This document shows positions 40,607 to 49,487 of a stretch of DNA of 64,000 nucleotides, piece after piece. Under the pieces are notes generated by a model that was not told the origin of the DNA, ran no database searches, and worked only from the letters and a program-made list of their open reading frames with translations. The position numbers were made by a program, and so were the translations under genes. Every line of letters starts with the position of its first letter. The first letter of the stretch is position 1. Source of the stretch: Cardiobacteriaceae bacterium (lineage in GTDB: Bacteria > Pseudomonadota > Gammaproteobacteria > Cardiobacteriales > Cardiobacteriaceae); contig JAUMXB010000012.1 of assembly GCA_030529365.1 (NCBI GenBank), positions 1 to 64,000 on the forward strand, written 5' to 3'.

Positions 40607-40697
40607 CCGTAGGTTGGGGGAAACGACGTGAACCCCAACACAAGCGAAAAACGTTGCCTGTTGGGGTTCAGCGCAAGCGCTTCACCGCCAACCTACA
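40607..40697. repeat. Family 2 intergenic repeat (GTAGGTTGGGG type), copy e
   Basis: CGTAGGTTGGGG at the left is answered by CCAACCTAC at the right; inside, GTGAACCCCAACA is answered by TGTTGGGGTTCAGC. An AAGCGCTT also occurs inside the right part. A cruciform or long hairpin is possible. Confidence 0.75.
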
Positions 40698-40719
40698 GCA
40701 TTACCATTAACAGCAAAAC

Positions 40720-41736
40720 ATGAACCAATCCCACCCCACTGATTTTTCTCGTCAATTAACAGTTCCGGGCATGAGCCCTGCGGCGCAGGAAAAACTCGCG
40801 CGGGCGCGGGTGCTGGTGTTCGGTGCGGGCGGGTTGGCGGCGAGCGCCGTGCCGTGGCTTGCGGCATCCGGTATCGGCCATCTCACCATTGTTGATGGCG
40901 ATACGGTTTCCGCAAGTAATCTTCATCGCCAGCTGCCCTTTACCTATGCCGACATCGGCAAGCCCAAAGCGGAAATGCTCGCCGATTATTGCCGCGCGCG
41001 CATGGCAGAGGGGACTTGCGAAGCGATTGCCCGCGAACTGGGCGGCGCGGAGATTCTGCAATACTTGCAAACGCACGATGTGGCGCTTGATTGCACCGAC
41101 AGCCGCGCGCTCGCCTATCAATTGAACGATGCCGCGCTCCTCTGCGCCAAGCCGGTGGTCTTTGCCAATGCCTCCGCGCTCGCGGGTCAGCTTTTCGTGC
41201 TGCATCCAGGCGAGGATCAGCCTTGCTGGCGCTGTTTGTGGCCGGAAGAAGTGCTCCCCGGCGGCAACTGCGACGCGCTCGGGGTCATGGGGCCGGTGCC
41301 GGGGGTGATGGGGATGTTGCAGGCGCTGGAAACGCTGAAAGTGCTCGCCGGTTTTGCCGCGCCGCTTCGGGGCGAAGTGCTGCAATACGATTTCGCGCGG
41401 CTTGCGCAAAGCCGCTTTGCTGTGCCGCGTGCGCCGGATTGCAACCATCGTCCGCGTATGGATGACGACAGCGTTTTTGATGAGGACTGGCAGGCGGCGC
41501 GGGCGCAAGGCTTGCGGGTGATTGATATTCGCAGCGCAGAGGAAACGGCGGCGCGACCTTGCGCTTTTGCCGATGGTGAAGTGCCGATGGATGCGCTTCT
41601 CGCCACACCTGCGGCGTATCTCGGCGGCGCCCCCGTGCTGCTGGTTTGCGCGAGCGGACAGCGCGCGCAAAGCGCGGCGCGTCTGCTGCATGCCCAGGGC
41701 TTCGCGCAGGTGCGCGCCTATCCGCGCCGCTGGTGA
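40720..41736 (+). CDS. moeB: MoeB-type E1-like adenylyltransferase with C-terminal rhodanese domain
   Basis: 338 residues. The ThiF/MoeB domain (about 10-245) has the nucleotide loop VLVFGAGGLAASAV, DGDTVSASNLHRQ with the catalytic arginine, and DCTDS. A zinc cysteine pair, CWRC, is seen near residue 167, but the second pair appears reduced to PDCNH near 245. The C-terminal part (about 255-338) is a short rhodanese with an active-loop cysteine in LVCASGQRAQ. It adenylates the MoaD C-terminus, and the rhodanese part may deliver sulfur. It lies 3 nt before modB. Confidence 0.87.
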   Translation: MNQSHPTDFSRQLTVPGMSPAAQEKLARARVLVFGAGGLAASAVPWLAASGIGHLTIVDGDTVSASNLHRQLPFTYADIGKPKAEMLADYCRARMAEGTCEAIARELGGAEILQYLQTHDVALDCTDSRALAYQLNDAALLCAKPVVFANASALAGQLFVLHPGEDQPCWRCLWPEEVLPGGNCDALGVMGPVPGVMGMLQALETLKVLAGFAAPLRGEVLQYDFARLAQSRFAVPRAPDCNHRPRMDDDSVFDEDWQAARAQGLRVIDIRSAEETAARPCAFADGEVPMDALLATPAAYLGGAPVLLVCASGQRAQSAARLLHAQGFAQVRAYPRRW

Positions 41737-41739
41737 CGC

Positions 41740-42420
41740 ATGACGGCCAGCGTTTGGACGCCGTTATGGCTCTCGTTGAAAGTGGCGGGGTTTGCGGTAT
41801 TGATCAGCCTCGTGCTCGGCGTGCTGCTCGGTTTTCTTCTCGCGCGCAGCCGCTTTCCCGGACGCGAATTGCTGGATACGGTGCTGACCTTGCCGATGGT
41901 GATGCCGCCTACGGTGCTCGGCTACTACCTGCTCGTGCTCATCGGGCGGCAAAGCGCTTTCGGGCAATGGCTGAACAGCCTCGGCATCCAGCTCATTTTT
42001 ACCTGGCAAGGCGCGGTGATTGCCGCGACGGTGGTCGCCTTTCCCCTGATTTTGAAACCGGCGCGCGCGGCGTTCGAGCAAGTCGATCCCCAGCTGGAAG
42101 CGGCGGCGCGCTGCTTGGGGTTGTCACCTGCGGCGATTTTCTGGCGCGTGACTTTGCCGCTCGCCTGGCGCGGCATTTTGGCGGGCAGCCTGCTGGCTTT
42201 TGCCCGCGCGCTCGGCGAGTTCGGCGCGACCTTGATGGTGGCGGGCAGCATTCCCGGCAAGACGCAAACCCTCTCCATTGCCATTTACGAAGCGGTGCAG
42301 GCCGGGCGTGACAGCGATGCGCACTGGATGGTGGCGCTGATTTCCGCGGTGTGCATCGCCGTGTTGCTCGGCGTCGGCGCGCTTGCCTCCGGCAAAGTGC
42401 CGAAAGCGGGGCTGAAATGA
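41740..42420 (+). CDS. modB: Molybdate ABC transporter permease
   Basis: 226 residues, five to six membrane helices. The N-terminal half has [26 protein letters not shown] and [17 protein letters not shown], a ModB signature. The ABC-coupling (EAA) loop is [26 protein letters not shown] near residue 130, followed by [24 protein letters not shown]. It forms the molybdate channel with the ModC ATPase. Its stop overlaps the modC start as ATGA. Confidence 0.94.
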   Translation: MTASVWTPLWLSLKVAGFAVLISLVLGVLLGFLLARSRFPGRELLDTVLTLPMVMPPTVLGYYLLVLIGRQSAFGQWLNSLGIQLIFTWQGAVIAATVVAFPLILKPARAAFEQVDPQLEAAARCLGLSPAAIFWRVTLPLAWRGILAGSLLAFARALGEFGATLMVAGSIPGKTQTLSIAIYEAVQAGRDSDAHWMVALISAVCIAVLLGVGALASGKVPKAGLK

Positions 42421-43850
42421 CGGCCTTTGATATTCATATCGAAAAAAACCTGCCCGGCTTCACCCTGGATGCCACGTTGCAAACGGACGCGCGGCGCATT
42501 GCCATTCTCGGCGGCAGCGGCAGCGGCAAAACGCTGTTCATGCAGGCGATTGCCGGATTGTATCGCCCCGATAGAGGTCATGTGCGCGTGGGTGGGCAGT
42601 GCTTTTACGATGCGCGCCATTTCCTGTCCACTGCCAAGCGCAATGTGGCCTATCTCTTTCAGGATTATGCGCTGTTTCCGCATTTGACCGTGGCGCAGAA
42701 TATCGCTTTTGGGCTTTACCAAGGCTGGCGCAATCCGGGCAAAACCCTGCCCGCGGAAGTCGATACCTGGTTGCAGCGCCTCGATATCGCCCATATCGCC
42801 GGTTTGTATCCTGCCCAGCTGTCCGGCGGGCAAAAGCAGCGCACTGCCTTGGCGCGCGCGCTGATCCGCCGTCCGTCCGTTTTGCTGCTTGATGAACCCT
42901 TTTCCGCGCTCGATACCGGATTGCGCGACCGCATGCGCCATCTGGTCAGCGATTTGCAGCGCGAATACGATGTGCCGCTGATTCTGATTACCCACGATCC
43001 GGCCGATGCACAGGCGCTGGGCGATGATTTTTACCAGATGAGCCGCCACGACAACCGCGCCACCCTGCGCCCTATGCAGGATGCGCCGGCGCTGCCGGAA
43101 GCGGAAGTGACGCTCGAGATCGTGCCGCGCCTGCATGGCGTATCGCTCGGCAGCAACGCGCGCGTGCGTTTGCTGGAAACGCTGGACAAATCGGGCATAA
43201 CCCTGGATGATGCCGCCGCGCAAGCGGGCATGAGCCGCAAGGATGCGCTGGACGCGCTGGACAGCCTCAACAATCTTGCCGGCATCGCGCTCTCGCAACG
43301 GGACAGGGAGACCCTCACGCTCACCGCACAAGGCCACGAGTGGCTTGCCCGCTACCGACAGCAGGAAACGCAACTGCATGCCTTACTGTCTTCTTTATCT
43401 TCTGAATTTACGGAGTTTTTAGCCATGTTTTTCAATATTTCCACCCGCAACCAACTGAAAGGCGAAATCAAGGCGGTGAACGCTGGCGCCGTCAACAGCG
43501 AAGTGCAGATTGCCCTGGGCGCACACGAGATCACTGCCATCATCACCCGCGCCAGCGTCGAGCGCCTTGGCCTTGCGGCAGGCAAGACCGCCTATGCGCT
43601 CATCAAGGCGAGCGACGTGATGATCGCCAGCGAAGATGTGGCGGCGGGCATTTCCGCGCGCAACTGCCTGGCCGGCACGGTCGCCCGCATCGAAAGCGGC
43701 GCGGTCAATGACGAAGTGACGCTCGATATCGGCAATGGCCAGAGTGTGACCGCCATCATCACCCGCGCCAGCGTCGAGCGCCTCGGCCTTGCCGTCGGCA
43801 AACCGGCCTGCGCCTTGATCAAGGCTTCCAGTGTCATGATTGGCTGCTGA
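42417..43850 (+). CDS. modC: ModC molybdate-transport ATPase fused to a ModE-type regulator
   Basis: About 477 residues, against about 350 for usual ModC. Residues 1-210 are a full ABC ATPase: Walker A GGSGSGKT (32-39), LSGGQ (135-139), Walker B LLLDEP (156-161), His193. Residues about 228-325 align with the ModE winged helix (EAEVTLEI..., [45 protein letters not shown]), with the ModE glycine-rich wing shortened. Residues 340-405 and 413-475 are two Mop domains opening [10 protein letters not shown] and [14 protein letters not shown], like ModE's SARNQ and NQLPG boxes. So one protein seems to combine transporter motor, molybdate sensor and DNA-binding part. No in-frame stop or frame break separates the parts. 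Confidence 0.9.
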   Translation: MTAFDIHIEKNLPGFTLDATLQTDARRIAILGGSGSGKTLFMQAIAGLYRPDRGHVRVGGQCFYDARHFLSTAKRNVAYLFQDYALFPHLTVAQNIAFGLYQGWRNPGKTLPAEVDTWLQRLDIAHIAGLYPAQLSGGQKQRTALARALIRRPSVLLLDEPFSALDTGLRDRMRHLVSDLQREYDVPLILITHDPADAQALGDDFYQMSRHDNRATLRPMQDAPALPEAEVTLEIVPRLHGVSLGSNARVRLLETLDKSGITLDDAAAQAGMSRKDALDALDSLNNLAGIALSQRDRETLTLTAQGHEWLARYRQQETQLHALLSSLSSEFTEFLAMFFNISTRNQLKGEIKAVNAGAVNSEVQIALGAHEITAIITRASVERLGLAAGKTAYALIKASDVMIASEDVAAGISARNCLAGTVARIESGAVNDEVTLDIGNGQSVTAIITRASVERLGLAVGKPACALIKASSVMIGC

Positions 43851-43851
43851 T

Positions 43852-43937
43852 AGTTATTTTTTCTCACCATAAAGCGCTTGTTGCGAGAAAATTTCTCACC
43901 ATGAGCGCTTTGTCATGGTAAAAAATCGCCATTTTTG
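43852..43937. repeat. Composite palindromic element, copy 19
   Basis: Left arm TAGTTATTTTTTCTCACCAT, core at 43872-43879, CGAGAAAATTTCTCA, variant core GAGCGCTT at 43903-43910 (31 bp apart), arm ATGGTAAAAAATCGCCATTTTT. The right arm merges with the terminator. Confidence 0.88.
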
Positions 43938-43947
43938 GCGATTTTTT
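43921..43947. terminator. Bidirectional terminator between modC and the peroxidase gene
   Basis: AAAAATCGCC/GGCGATTTTT stem with a 6-nt loop and A/T runs on both sides, between two converging genes. It is formed partly from the arm of the composite repeat. Confidence 0.8.
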
Positions 43948-43954
43948 GTTTTGG

Positions 43955-45103
43955 TTACGGCTGTAGCGCCAGCAGCGCTTCGTAGCGCTGGTCGGTCAGG
44001 GTTTTCAAAAACGCGATGAGCGCGTCGATCTCGGCATCGCTGAGCGGCGGAGCGGCAAGCGCGTCGTAGTCGATGGTGTGCGGCACTTCCGCCTTGCCCC
44101 AGTTTTGCGCGCGTGCGGGATGGTTGTAGTGGTCGTGGAAATGGAGCACGGTGCGCAGGTCGGCAAAGACGCCGTTGTGCATGTAGGGCGCGGTAACGGC
44201 GACATTGCGCAAACTCGGCGTGCGGAATTGGCCGTCGAGCGCAGGGTTGCCGTCGGTGCGCGGGTTGTCCATGAGGCCGTGATCCACGTAATCGCTTTCG
44301 CGTTGCGCCAGGCGGATAAGCATGGGATTGCCGGGCACGCCGATGTTGTAGAAAACATAAGTGCTGAACGGTTCTTCACGGCTGCCCGGTGCCTTGGCGG
44401 CATGGCAGGCAGCGCAGTTGCTGCGCGCGGGATCGAAAAAAAGCGCGCGTCCGGCTTCTTCTTCGGCGCTGAATTCGGCCTTGCCTGCAAGAAAGCGGTC
44501 ATATTTGCTGTCGTAAGTGCGCAGCGCCGCGCTTTTTTCGTAGGCGGCGAGCGCTTGCGCAAGCACGCGGAAGGCGCGCGCTTCCTGGTAGCCGAGGCCA
44601 GGTTTGCCAACGGTCACAAAAACCTGCTGGCCATGCTGGCGCTTGAGCTGTTCGGCGTATTGCGGATTTTTTGCCAGGCGCAGGGCGACGTGCTGGCTGT
44701 CGCGCATGCCCATTTCAAAGTCGGTAAAAAGCGGGCCGCTGACTTGTTCGGCAAGATCGATGGCGCGGCCGTCCCAGAATTGCCCGCCGACATGGCGGCC
44801 AAGAGCGGCATCATAGTGAAAGGGCGGGCTGTTCGCGGCATAGGCGATGGACGGGGCGTTGCGGATGCCGAAGCGCTCGCCGCCGCTGCCCTGCGAGATC
44901 ATGTTCTGCCCGGCATGCTGGCGCAGGTCAATAAAGGCGGCGGCGGGCTGGTGGCAGGTGAAGCAGCCCATGTCCTGATGGCGCGACAGGGTGGGATCAA
45001 AGAAAAAGAGCTGGCCGAGTTCTTCGGGGGAGAGCAGGGTGAAGGGCTCGGCTTGCGCGGTAAGCATTGCGGCAGCGAGCAGGCACGAGAGACGGCGACG
45101 CAT
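43955..45103 (-). CDS. Di-heme cytochrome c peroxidase/MauG family protein
   Basis: About 382 residues with a Sec signal (RRRLSCLLAAAMLTAQA). Two CxxCH sites, CFTCH near residue 47 and CAACH near residue 229, lie in the bacterial CCP pattern, with RNAPSIAYAA and a C-terminal TAPYMHNGVFADLRTVLHFHDHY containing the axial-ligand region. It is probably a periplasmic peroxidase reducing hydrogen peroxide with electrons from c-type cytochromes; MauG-like protein modification cannot be excluded. The ATG at 45103 follows GGAGATC. Confidence 0.87.
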   Translation of the reverse strand: MRRRLSCLLAAAMLTAQAEPFTLLSPEELGQLFFFDPTLSRHQDMGCFTCHQPAAAFIDLRQHAGQNMISQGSGGERFGIRNAPSIAYAANSPPFHYDAALGRHVGGQFWDGRAIDLAEQVSGPLFTDFEMGMRDSQHVALRLAKNPQYAEQLKRQHGQQVFVTVGKPGLGYQEARAFRVLAQALAAYEKSAALRTYDSKYDRFLAGKAEFSAEEEAGRALFFDPARSNCAACHAAKAPGSREEPFSTYVFYNIGVPGNPMLIRLAQRESDYVDHGLMDNPRTDGNPALDGQFRTPSLRNVAVTAPYMHNGVFADLRTVLHFHDHYNHPARAQNWGKAEVPHTIDYDALAAPPLSDAEIDALIAFLKTLTDQRYEALLALQP

Positions 45104-45190
45104 GATGATCTCCATCGGGAAGATTTGCGTCAGTATACGGCGAATGCGGGTTTCGCGCCTTGATTTGCCTCATATGGGTAGGGAAAGAGA

Positions 45191-45280
45191 AATGAGAAAT
45201 TTTCTCACAATTAAGCGCTTTTTACGAGAAAATTTATTAGGAAAAGCGCTTTGTTATGATAAAAAAATACTATTTTTATC
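45191..45280. repeat. Composite palindromic element, copy 20 (overlaps the waaA end)
   Basis: TGAGAAATTTTCTCA, core at 45213-45220, CGAGAAAATTTATTA, core at 45244-45251 (31 bp apart), arm GATAAAAAAATACTATTTTTATC. The arm lies inside the waaA reading frame and encodes its last residues and stop. Confidence 0.9.
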
Positions 45281-46561
45281 TTTTCTATGAGAAATAGTAT
45301 TGAGTATGTGCAGATGCTGCGACAAGAGTTGCCGGTAGGGCGCGAGGTAGTGGTCGATGGCCTGTTGCAGGGCGGCGCGGTCGCGCTCGAGCAGGGTCTG
45401 CATGGCGGCGGCGAGTTCGTCGGCATTCTGGACTTGTTGGGCGAAAGGCTGGCGGGCGAGTTCGCGGGCGATGTGGGCGAAGTTGTAGGTGGAAGGGCCG
45501 TAGAGGACGGGAATGCGCGCGTGCAGGGGTTCCAAAAGGTTGTGGCCGCCGCGTTCGATGAGGGTGCCGCCGATGAAGGCGAGATCAGCGGCGGCGAAAA
45601 AGGCGGGGAGTTCGCCGAGGGTGTCGATGAGGTAAACGTCGTTCGCGTGTTGCGCGATGTCGTTTTGGCTGCGCAGGCGCGGGGTGTAGCCGGCATGGCG
45701 GATGTACTGGCTGACGGCTTCGCGGCGCTCGGGATGGCGCGGGGCGATGAGGAGGGTGGCTTGCGGATGGCGCTGTTGCAGGGTTTTGAAGGCGGCGAGG
45801 ATAACGGCTTCTTCGCCTTCGTGGGTGCTGGCGGCGAGGATGACGGGATGGCGGTTGTGCGCGAGTGCAGCGGGCGCAGCGGGTTGGGGCGGCAGGTATT
45901 TGAGGCTGGGCGTCACGGTGATGCGGCGAAAGCCCAGGTGGCGGAAGCGGCGGGCGTCGTCGCGGGTTTGTGCGTTGATGGCGAGGCTGTCGAGGAGGGG
46001 CGCGAGCAGGCGTTGCGCAAAGCGGCGGTAGCGCCGCAGGGAGCGCGCGGAGAGGCGGGCGTTGGTGAGGAGCACGGGGATGTTGTGGCGCGCGGCTTCC
46101 GTGATGAGCGCCGGCCAGATTTCCGTTTCCATGAGGACGATGGCGCGCGGGCGCACATGGCGGATGAAGCGGCGCATGAGGGCGGGAAGGTCGTAGGGCA
46201 GATAGCTGATGCGCACGCGCTCGCGGTGTTCGCGCTGAAAACGGGCAGTCTGCGCGCGGCCGGTAGGCGTGGTGGTGGTGATCCACAGGGTGTGCGCGGG
46301 ATTGGCTTGCAAATAGGCGGCAAGCAACGGGCGGATAGCGAGAAATTCGCCGACGGAGACGGTGTGCACCCAGAGGGTGTCGGGCAGAGCAGCAGGCGGC
46401 TGGCGGGCGAGGCGCTCGGCGATGTGCTTGCGGTAGGCCGGATTGTTGCGCGATTTCCACAGGAGACGAAGGATGGCCAGCGGCAACAGCAAGGCGAGGA
46501 GCGGCGCGTAATACCAAGGCAGGGCGGCTTGTGATGGGGCGTGCGGATGCGTACTATTCAT
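45254..46561 (-). CDS. waaA: 3-deoxy-D-manno-octulosonic acid transferase (Kdo transferase)
   Basis: 435 residues, normal size. An N-terminal membrane anchor (APLLALLLPLAILRLLW) is followed by the catalytic base region HTVSVGEFLAIRPL, METEIWPALI, NARLSARSLRRYRRF, then the C-terminal nucleotide-sugar site FIGGTLIERGGHNLLEPLHARIPVLYGP. It adds Kdo to the lipid A precursor at the inner face of the cytoplasmic membrane. The last residues (KNSIFLS) and TAA are encoded by a composite repeat arm, so the natural C-terminus has been extended or replaced. It is divergent from apaH across 29 nt. Confidence 0.94.
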   Translation of the reverse strand: MNSTHPHAPSQAALPWYYAPLLALLLPLAILRLLWKSRNNPAYRKHIAERLARQPPAALPDTLWVHTVSVGEFLAIRPLLAAYLQANPAHTLWITTTTPTGRAQTARFQREHRERVRISYLPYDLPALMRRFIRHVRPRAIVLMETEIWPALITEAARHNIPVLLTNARLSARSLRRYRRFAQRLLAPLLDSLAINAQTRDDARRFRHLGFRRITVTPSLKYLPPQPAAPAALAHNRHPVILAASTHEGEEAVILAAFKTLQQRHPQATLLIAPRHPERREAVSQYIRHAGYTPRLRSQNDIAQHANDVYLIDTLGELPAFFAAADLAFIGGTLIERGGHNLLEPLHARIPVLYGPSTYNFAHIARELARQPFAQQVQNADELAAAMQTLLERDRAALQQAIDHYLAPYRQLLSQHLHILNTISHRKDKNSIFLS

Positions 46562-46590
46562 GCCCGCATTATATAGATGACAGGATTTTC

Positions 46591-47388
46591 ATGGCGATTT
46601 ATGCGATTGGCGATGTGCACGGGCAATATGAGGCGCTGATGCGTTTGCTGGAAGGGATTGGCTATGGTGACGACGATGAATTGTGGTTTGTCGGCGATCT
46701 GGTCAATCGCGGGCCGGATTCGCTCTCGGTGCTGCGCTTTGTGACGGCGCTGGAAAATGCGCGCGTGGTGCTCGGCAATCATGATTTTTCCCTGCTCGTG
46801 CAGGCCGAGCGCTTCAAGGGCAACAAGCTCAAGGATGCGGCTGTGCAGGTACTCGCTGCCGATGATGCGCCGGAATTGTTGCGCCGCTTGCGCCAGTATC
46901 CGCTCATGCATGTGGACAAGTCGCGCAAGGTGGCGATGGTGCATGCCGGAGTGCATCCGCTGTGGACGATGAAAACGGCGAAGCGCCTCAATCGCGCGGT
47001 GTGCAAGGCGTTGCAGGGAAGAAAATACCGCGATTTCCTGCGCGATATCTATGGCGATGAACCCGCGCAATGGTCGGAGGATTTATCCGGCATGGCGGCG
47101 AAACGCTTCGCTGTGAATGTATGCTGCCGCATGCGCTTTCTGCGCGAGGATGGCGTGCTGGATCTTCAGGCGAAAATGGCGCCGCATGACGCACCGCCCG
47201 GGCTGAAACCGTGGTTTGATTTTGCGGCGCGCAATCAATATCGCTGGATTTTCGGGCATTGGGCGAACTGCGGATTGATGGTGCGTGAACACGTGGCCTG
47301 CCTGGATGGCGGCAGCGCATGGGGTGGGGAGCTGGTGGCGTTTGATGTGGACAGCTGGCGTGTTGCCGGGCGGGTGAGCGTGTGCTAA
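46591..47388 (+). CDS. apaH: Bis(5'-nucleosyl)-tetraphosphatase, symmetrical
   Basis: About 265 residues, a calcineurin-like phosphoesterase. Metal motifs are GDVHGQ (7-12), GDLVNRGPDS (near 35) and GNHD (near 65), with HAGVHPLW and FGHWAN further on. It hydrolyses Ap4A to two ADP. The ATG at 46591 with CAGGA upstream is preferred; a longer frame adds 20 non-homologous residues overlapping the waaA start region. Confidence 0.94.
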   Translation: MAIYAIGDVHGQYEALMRLLEGIGYGDDDELWFVGDLVNRGPDSLSVLRFVTALENARVVLGNHDFSLLVQAERFKGNKLKDAAVQVLAADDAPELLRRLRQYPLMHVDKSRKVAMVHAGVHPLWTMKTAKRLNRAVCKALQGRKYRDFLRDIYGDEPAQWSEDLSGMAAKRFAVNVCCRMRFLREDGVLDLQAKMAPHDAPPGLKPWFDFAARNQYRWIFGHWANCGLMVREHVACLDGGSAWGGELVAFDVDSWRVAGRVSVC

Positions 47389-47419
47389 GCGTCTTTTTGT
47401 GAAAGGCAGAAAAAAAAGA

Positions 47420-47447
47420 TTGACAGGGTGGTGAATGTTGGTATGAT
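47420..47447 (+). promoter_or_regulatory. Promoter of the tRNA-Tyr/Gly/Thr-tuf operon
   Basis: Perfect TTGACA and TATGAT spaced by 16 bp, followed by a GC-rich discriminator (GCGCGC), as expected of stringently controlled stable-RNA promoters. The -10 ends 14 nt before the first tRNA. Confidence 0.75.
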
Positions 47448-47461
47448 GCGCGCTCTGTTTC

Positions 47462-47546
47462 GGAGGGGTACCCAAGCGGTCAACGGGAGCAGACTGTAAA
47501 TCTGCCGGCTCAGCCTTCGTAGGTTCGAATCCTACCCCCTCCACCA
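47462..47546 (+). tRNA. tRNA-Tyr (GTA)
   Basis: 85 nt including an encoded CCA. The acceptor stem GGAGGGG pairs with CCCCTCC; the anticodon loop CTGTAAA reads GTA; there is a long variable arm, typical of bacterial tRNA-Tyr. First of three tRNAs before tuf. Confidence 0.97.
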
Positions 47547-47554
47547 TTTAACTT

Positions 47555-47628
<74 letters not shown>

Positions 47629-47648
47629 AGTCCAAAATTCTATTCCCA

Positions 47649-47724
<76 letters not shown>

Positions 47725-47751
47725 TTATTTTCTCTTACGGGTGTATTTGAG

Positions 47752-48942
<1,191 letters not shown>

Positions 48943-48947
48943 TATTC

Positions 48948-48976
48948 TTGCAAATATTCGGGGTGGTGGCTATAAT
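48948..48976 (+). promoter_or_regulatory. Promoter of tRNA-Trp-secE-nusG and downstream genes
   Basis: TTGCAA and perfect TATAAT separated by 17 bp, with a GC-rich stretch (GCGCCGCCCC) after the -10. It starts 6 nt after the tuf stop, so tuf and secE are separately transcribed, at least in part. Confidence 0.8.
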
Positions 48977-49017
48977 GCGCCGCCCCGAGTCTGTCTTCAG
49001 GACAAACGTTTTTACAC

Positions 49018-49093
49018 AGGCGAATAGCTCAATTGGTAGAGTTGCGGTTTCCAAAACCGTCGGTTGGGGGTTCGAGTCCCTCTTCGCCTGCCA
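49018..49093 (+). tRNA. tRNA-Trp (CCA)
   Basis: 76 nt including encoded CCA. The acceptor AGGCGAA pairs with TTCGCCT; the anticodon loop TTCCAAA gives CCA. It is located between tuf and secE, as in many gammaproteobacteria outside the enterics. Confidence 0.97.
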
Positions 49094-49112
49094 TTATTCT
49101 CAGAGAGTGTCC

Positions 49113-49487
49113 ATGCAGCAAGCTCCCGTTGAAATCGAAAAAAAACCGCTGGATGGTGTATTGATATTTTTGGCCACCCTCCTTTTTTTGGGTGGCTTTT
49201 ATCTTGCCGGGTCCCTGTTTTTCGCTGCCAAGCCTTGGTACATCCGTCTGCTGATCATTGTTGTCGCCATTGTGTCCTCGCTGGCGGTTCTCGCGCTGAG
49301 CAGTTATCGTGCGCGTCTTTTCTCGCTGGCGCGCGGTGCGCGCATCGAGTTGCGCAAGGTGCATTGGCCGAGCAAGGATGAGTGGTGGAAAGCGACATTG
49401 ATGGTTTTGGTCATCGTGACCGTCTTTGCCCTGTTCCTGAGCTTGATTGACTGGCTGCTGGCCGCCCTGATCCAGTGGGTGCTCTGA
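49113..49487 (+). CDS. secE: Preprotein translocase subunit SecE
   Basis: About 124 residues with three membrane helices, the long gammaproteobacterial form: [34 protein letters not shown] and a conserved C-terminal helix after [20 protein letters not shown]. SecE clamps SecY in the Sec channel. The ATG at 49113 follows tRNA-Trp by 19 nt. The stop overlaps nusG (TGATG). Confidence 0.93.
   Translation: MQQAPVEIEKKPLDGVLIFLATLLFLGGFYLAGSLFFAAKPWYIRLLIIVVAIVSSLAVLALSSYRARLFSLARGARIELRKVHWPSKDEWWKATLMVLVIVTVFALFLSLIDWLLAALIQWVL

Noticed and set aside
42417-43850. modC and modE as two genes joined by a sequencing error
   Set aside because: The frame is open with normal codon use throughout, and no start codon with a ribosome binding site precedes the ModE-like part near 43,080-43,100. 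A sequencing artefact is possible but nothing in the bases suggests it.
1290-45280. The 31-bp periodic repeat as a CRISPR array
   Set aside because: No locus has more than two cores, the interval is itself a conserved palindrome and not a unique spacer, the copies are scattered over 44 kb, and there are no cas genes.
46591-47388. apaH as a general serine/threonine phosphatase
   Set aside because: The spacing of GDVHGQ, GDLVNRGPDS and GNHD, the length of 265 and the C-terminal FGHWAN motif fit ApaH.
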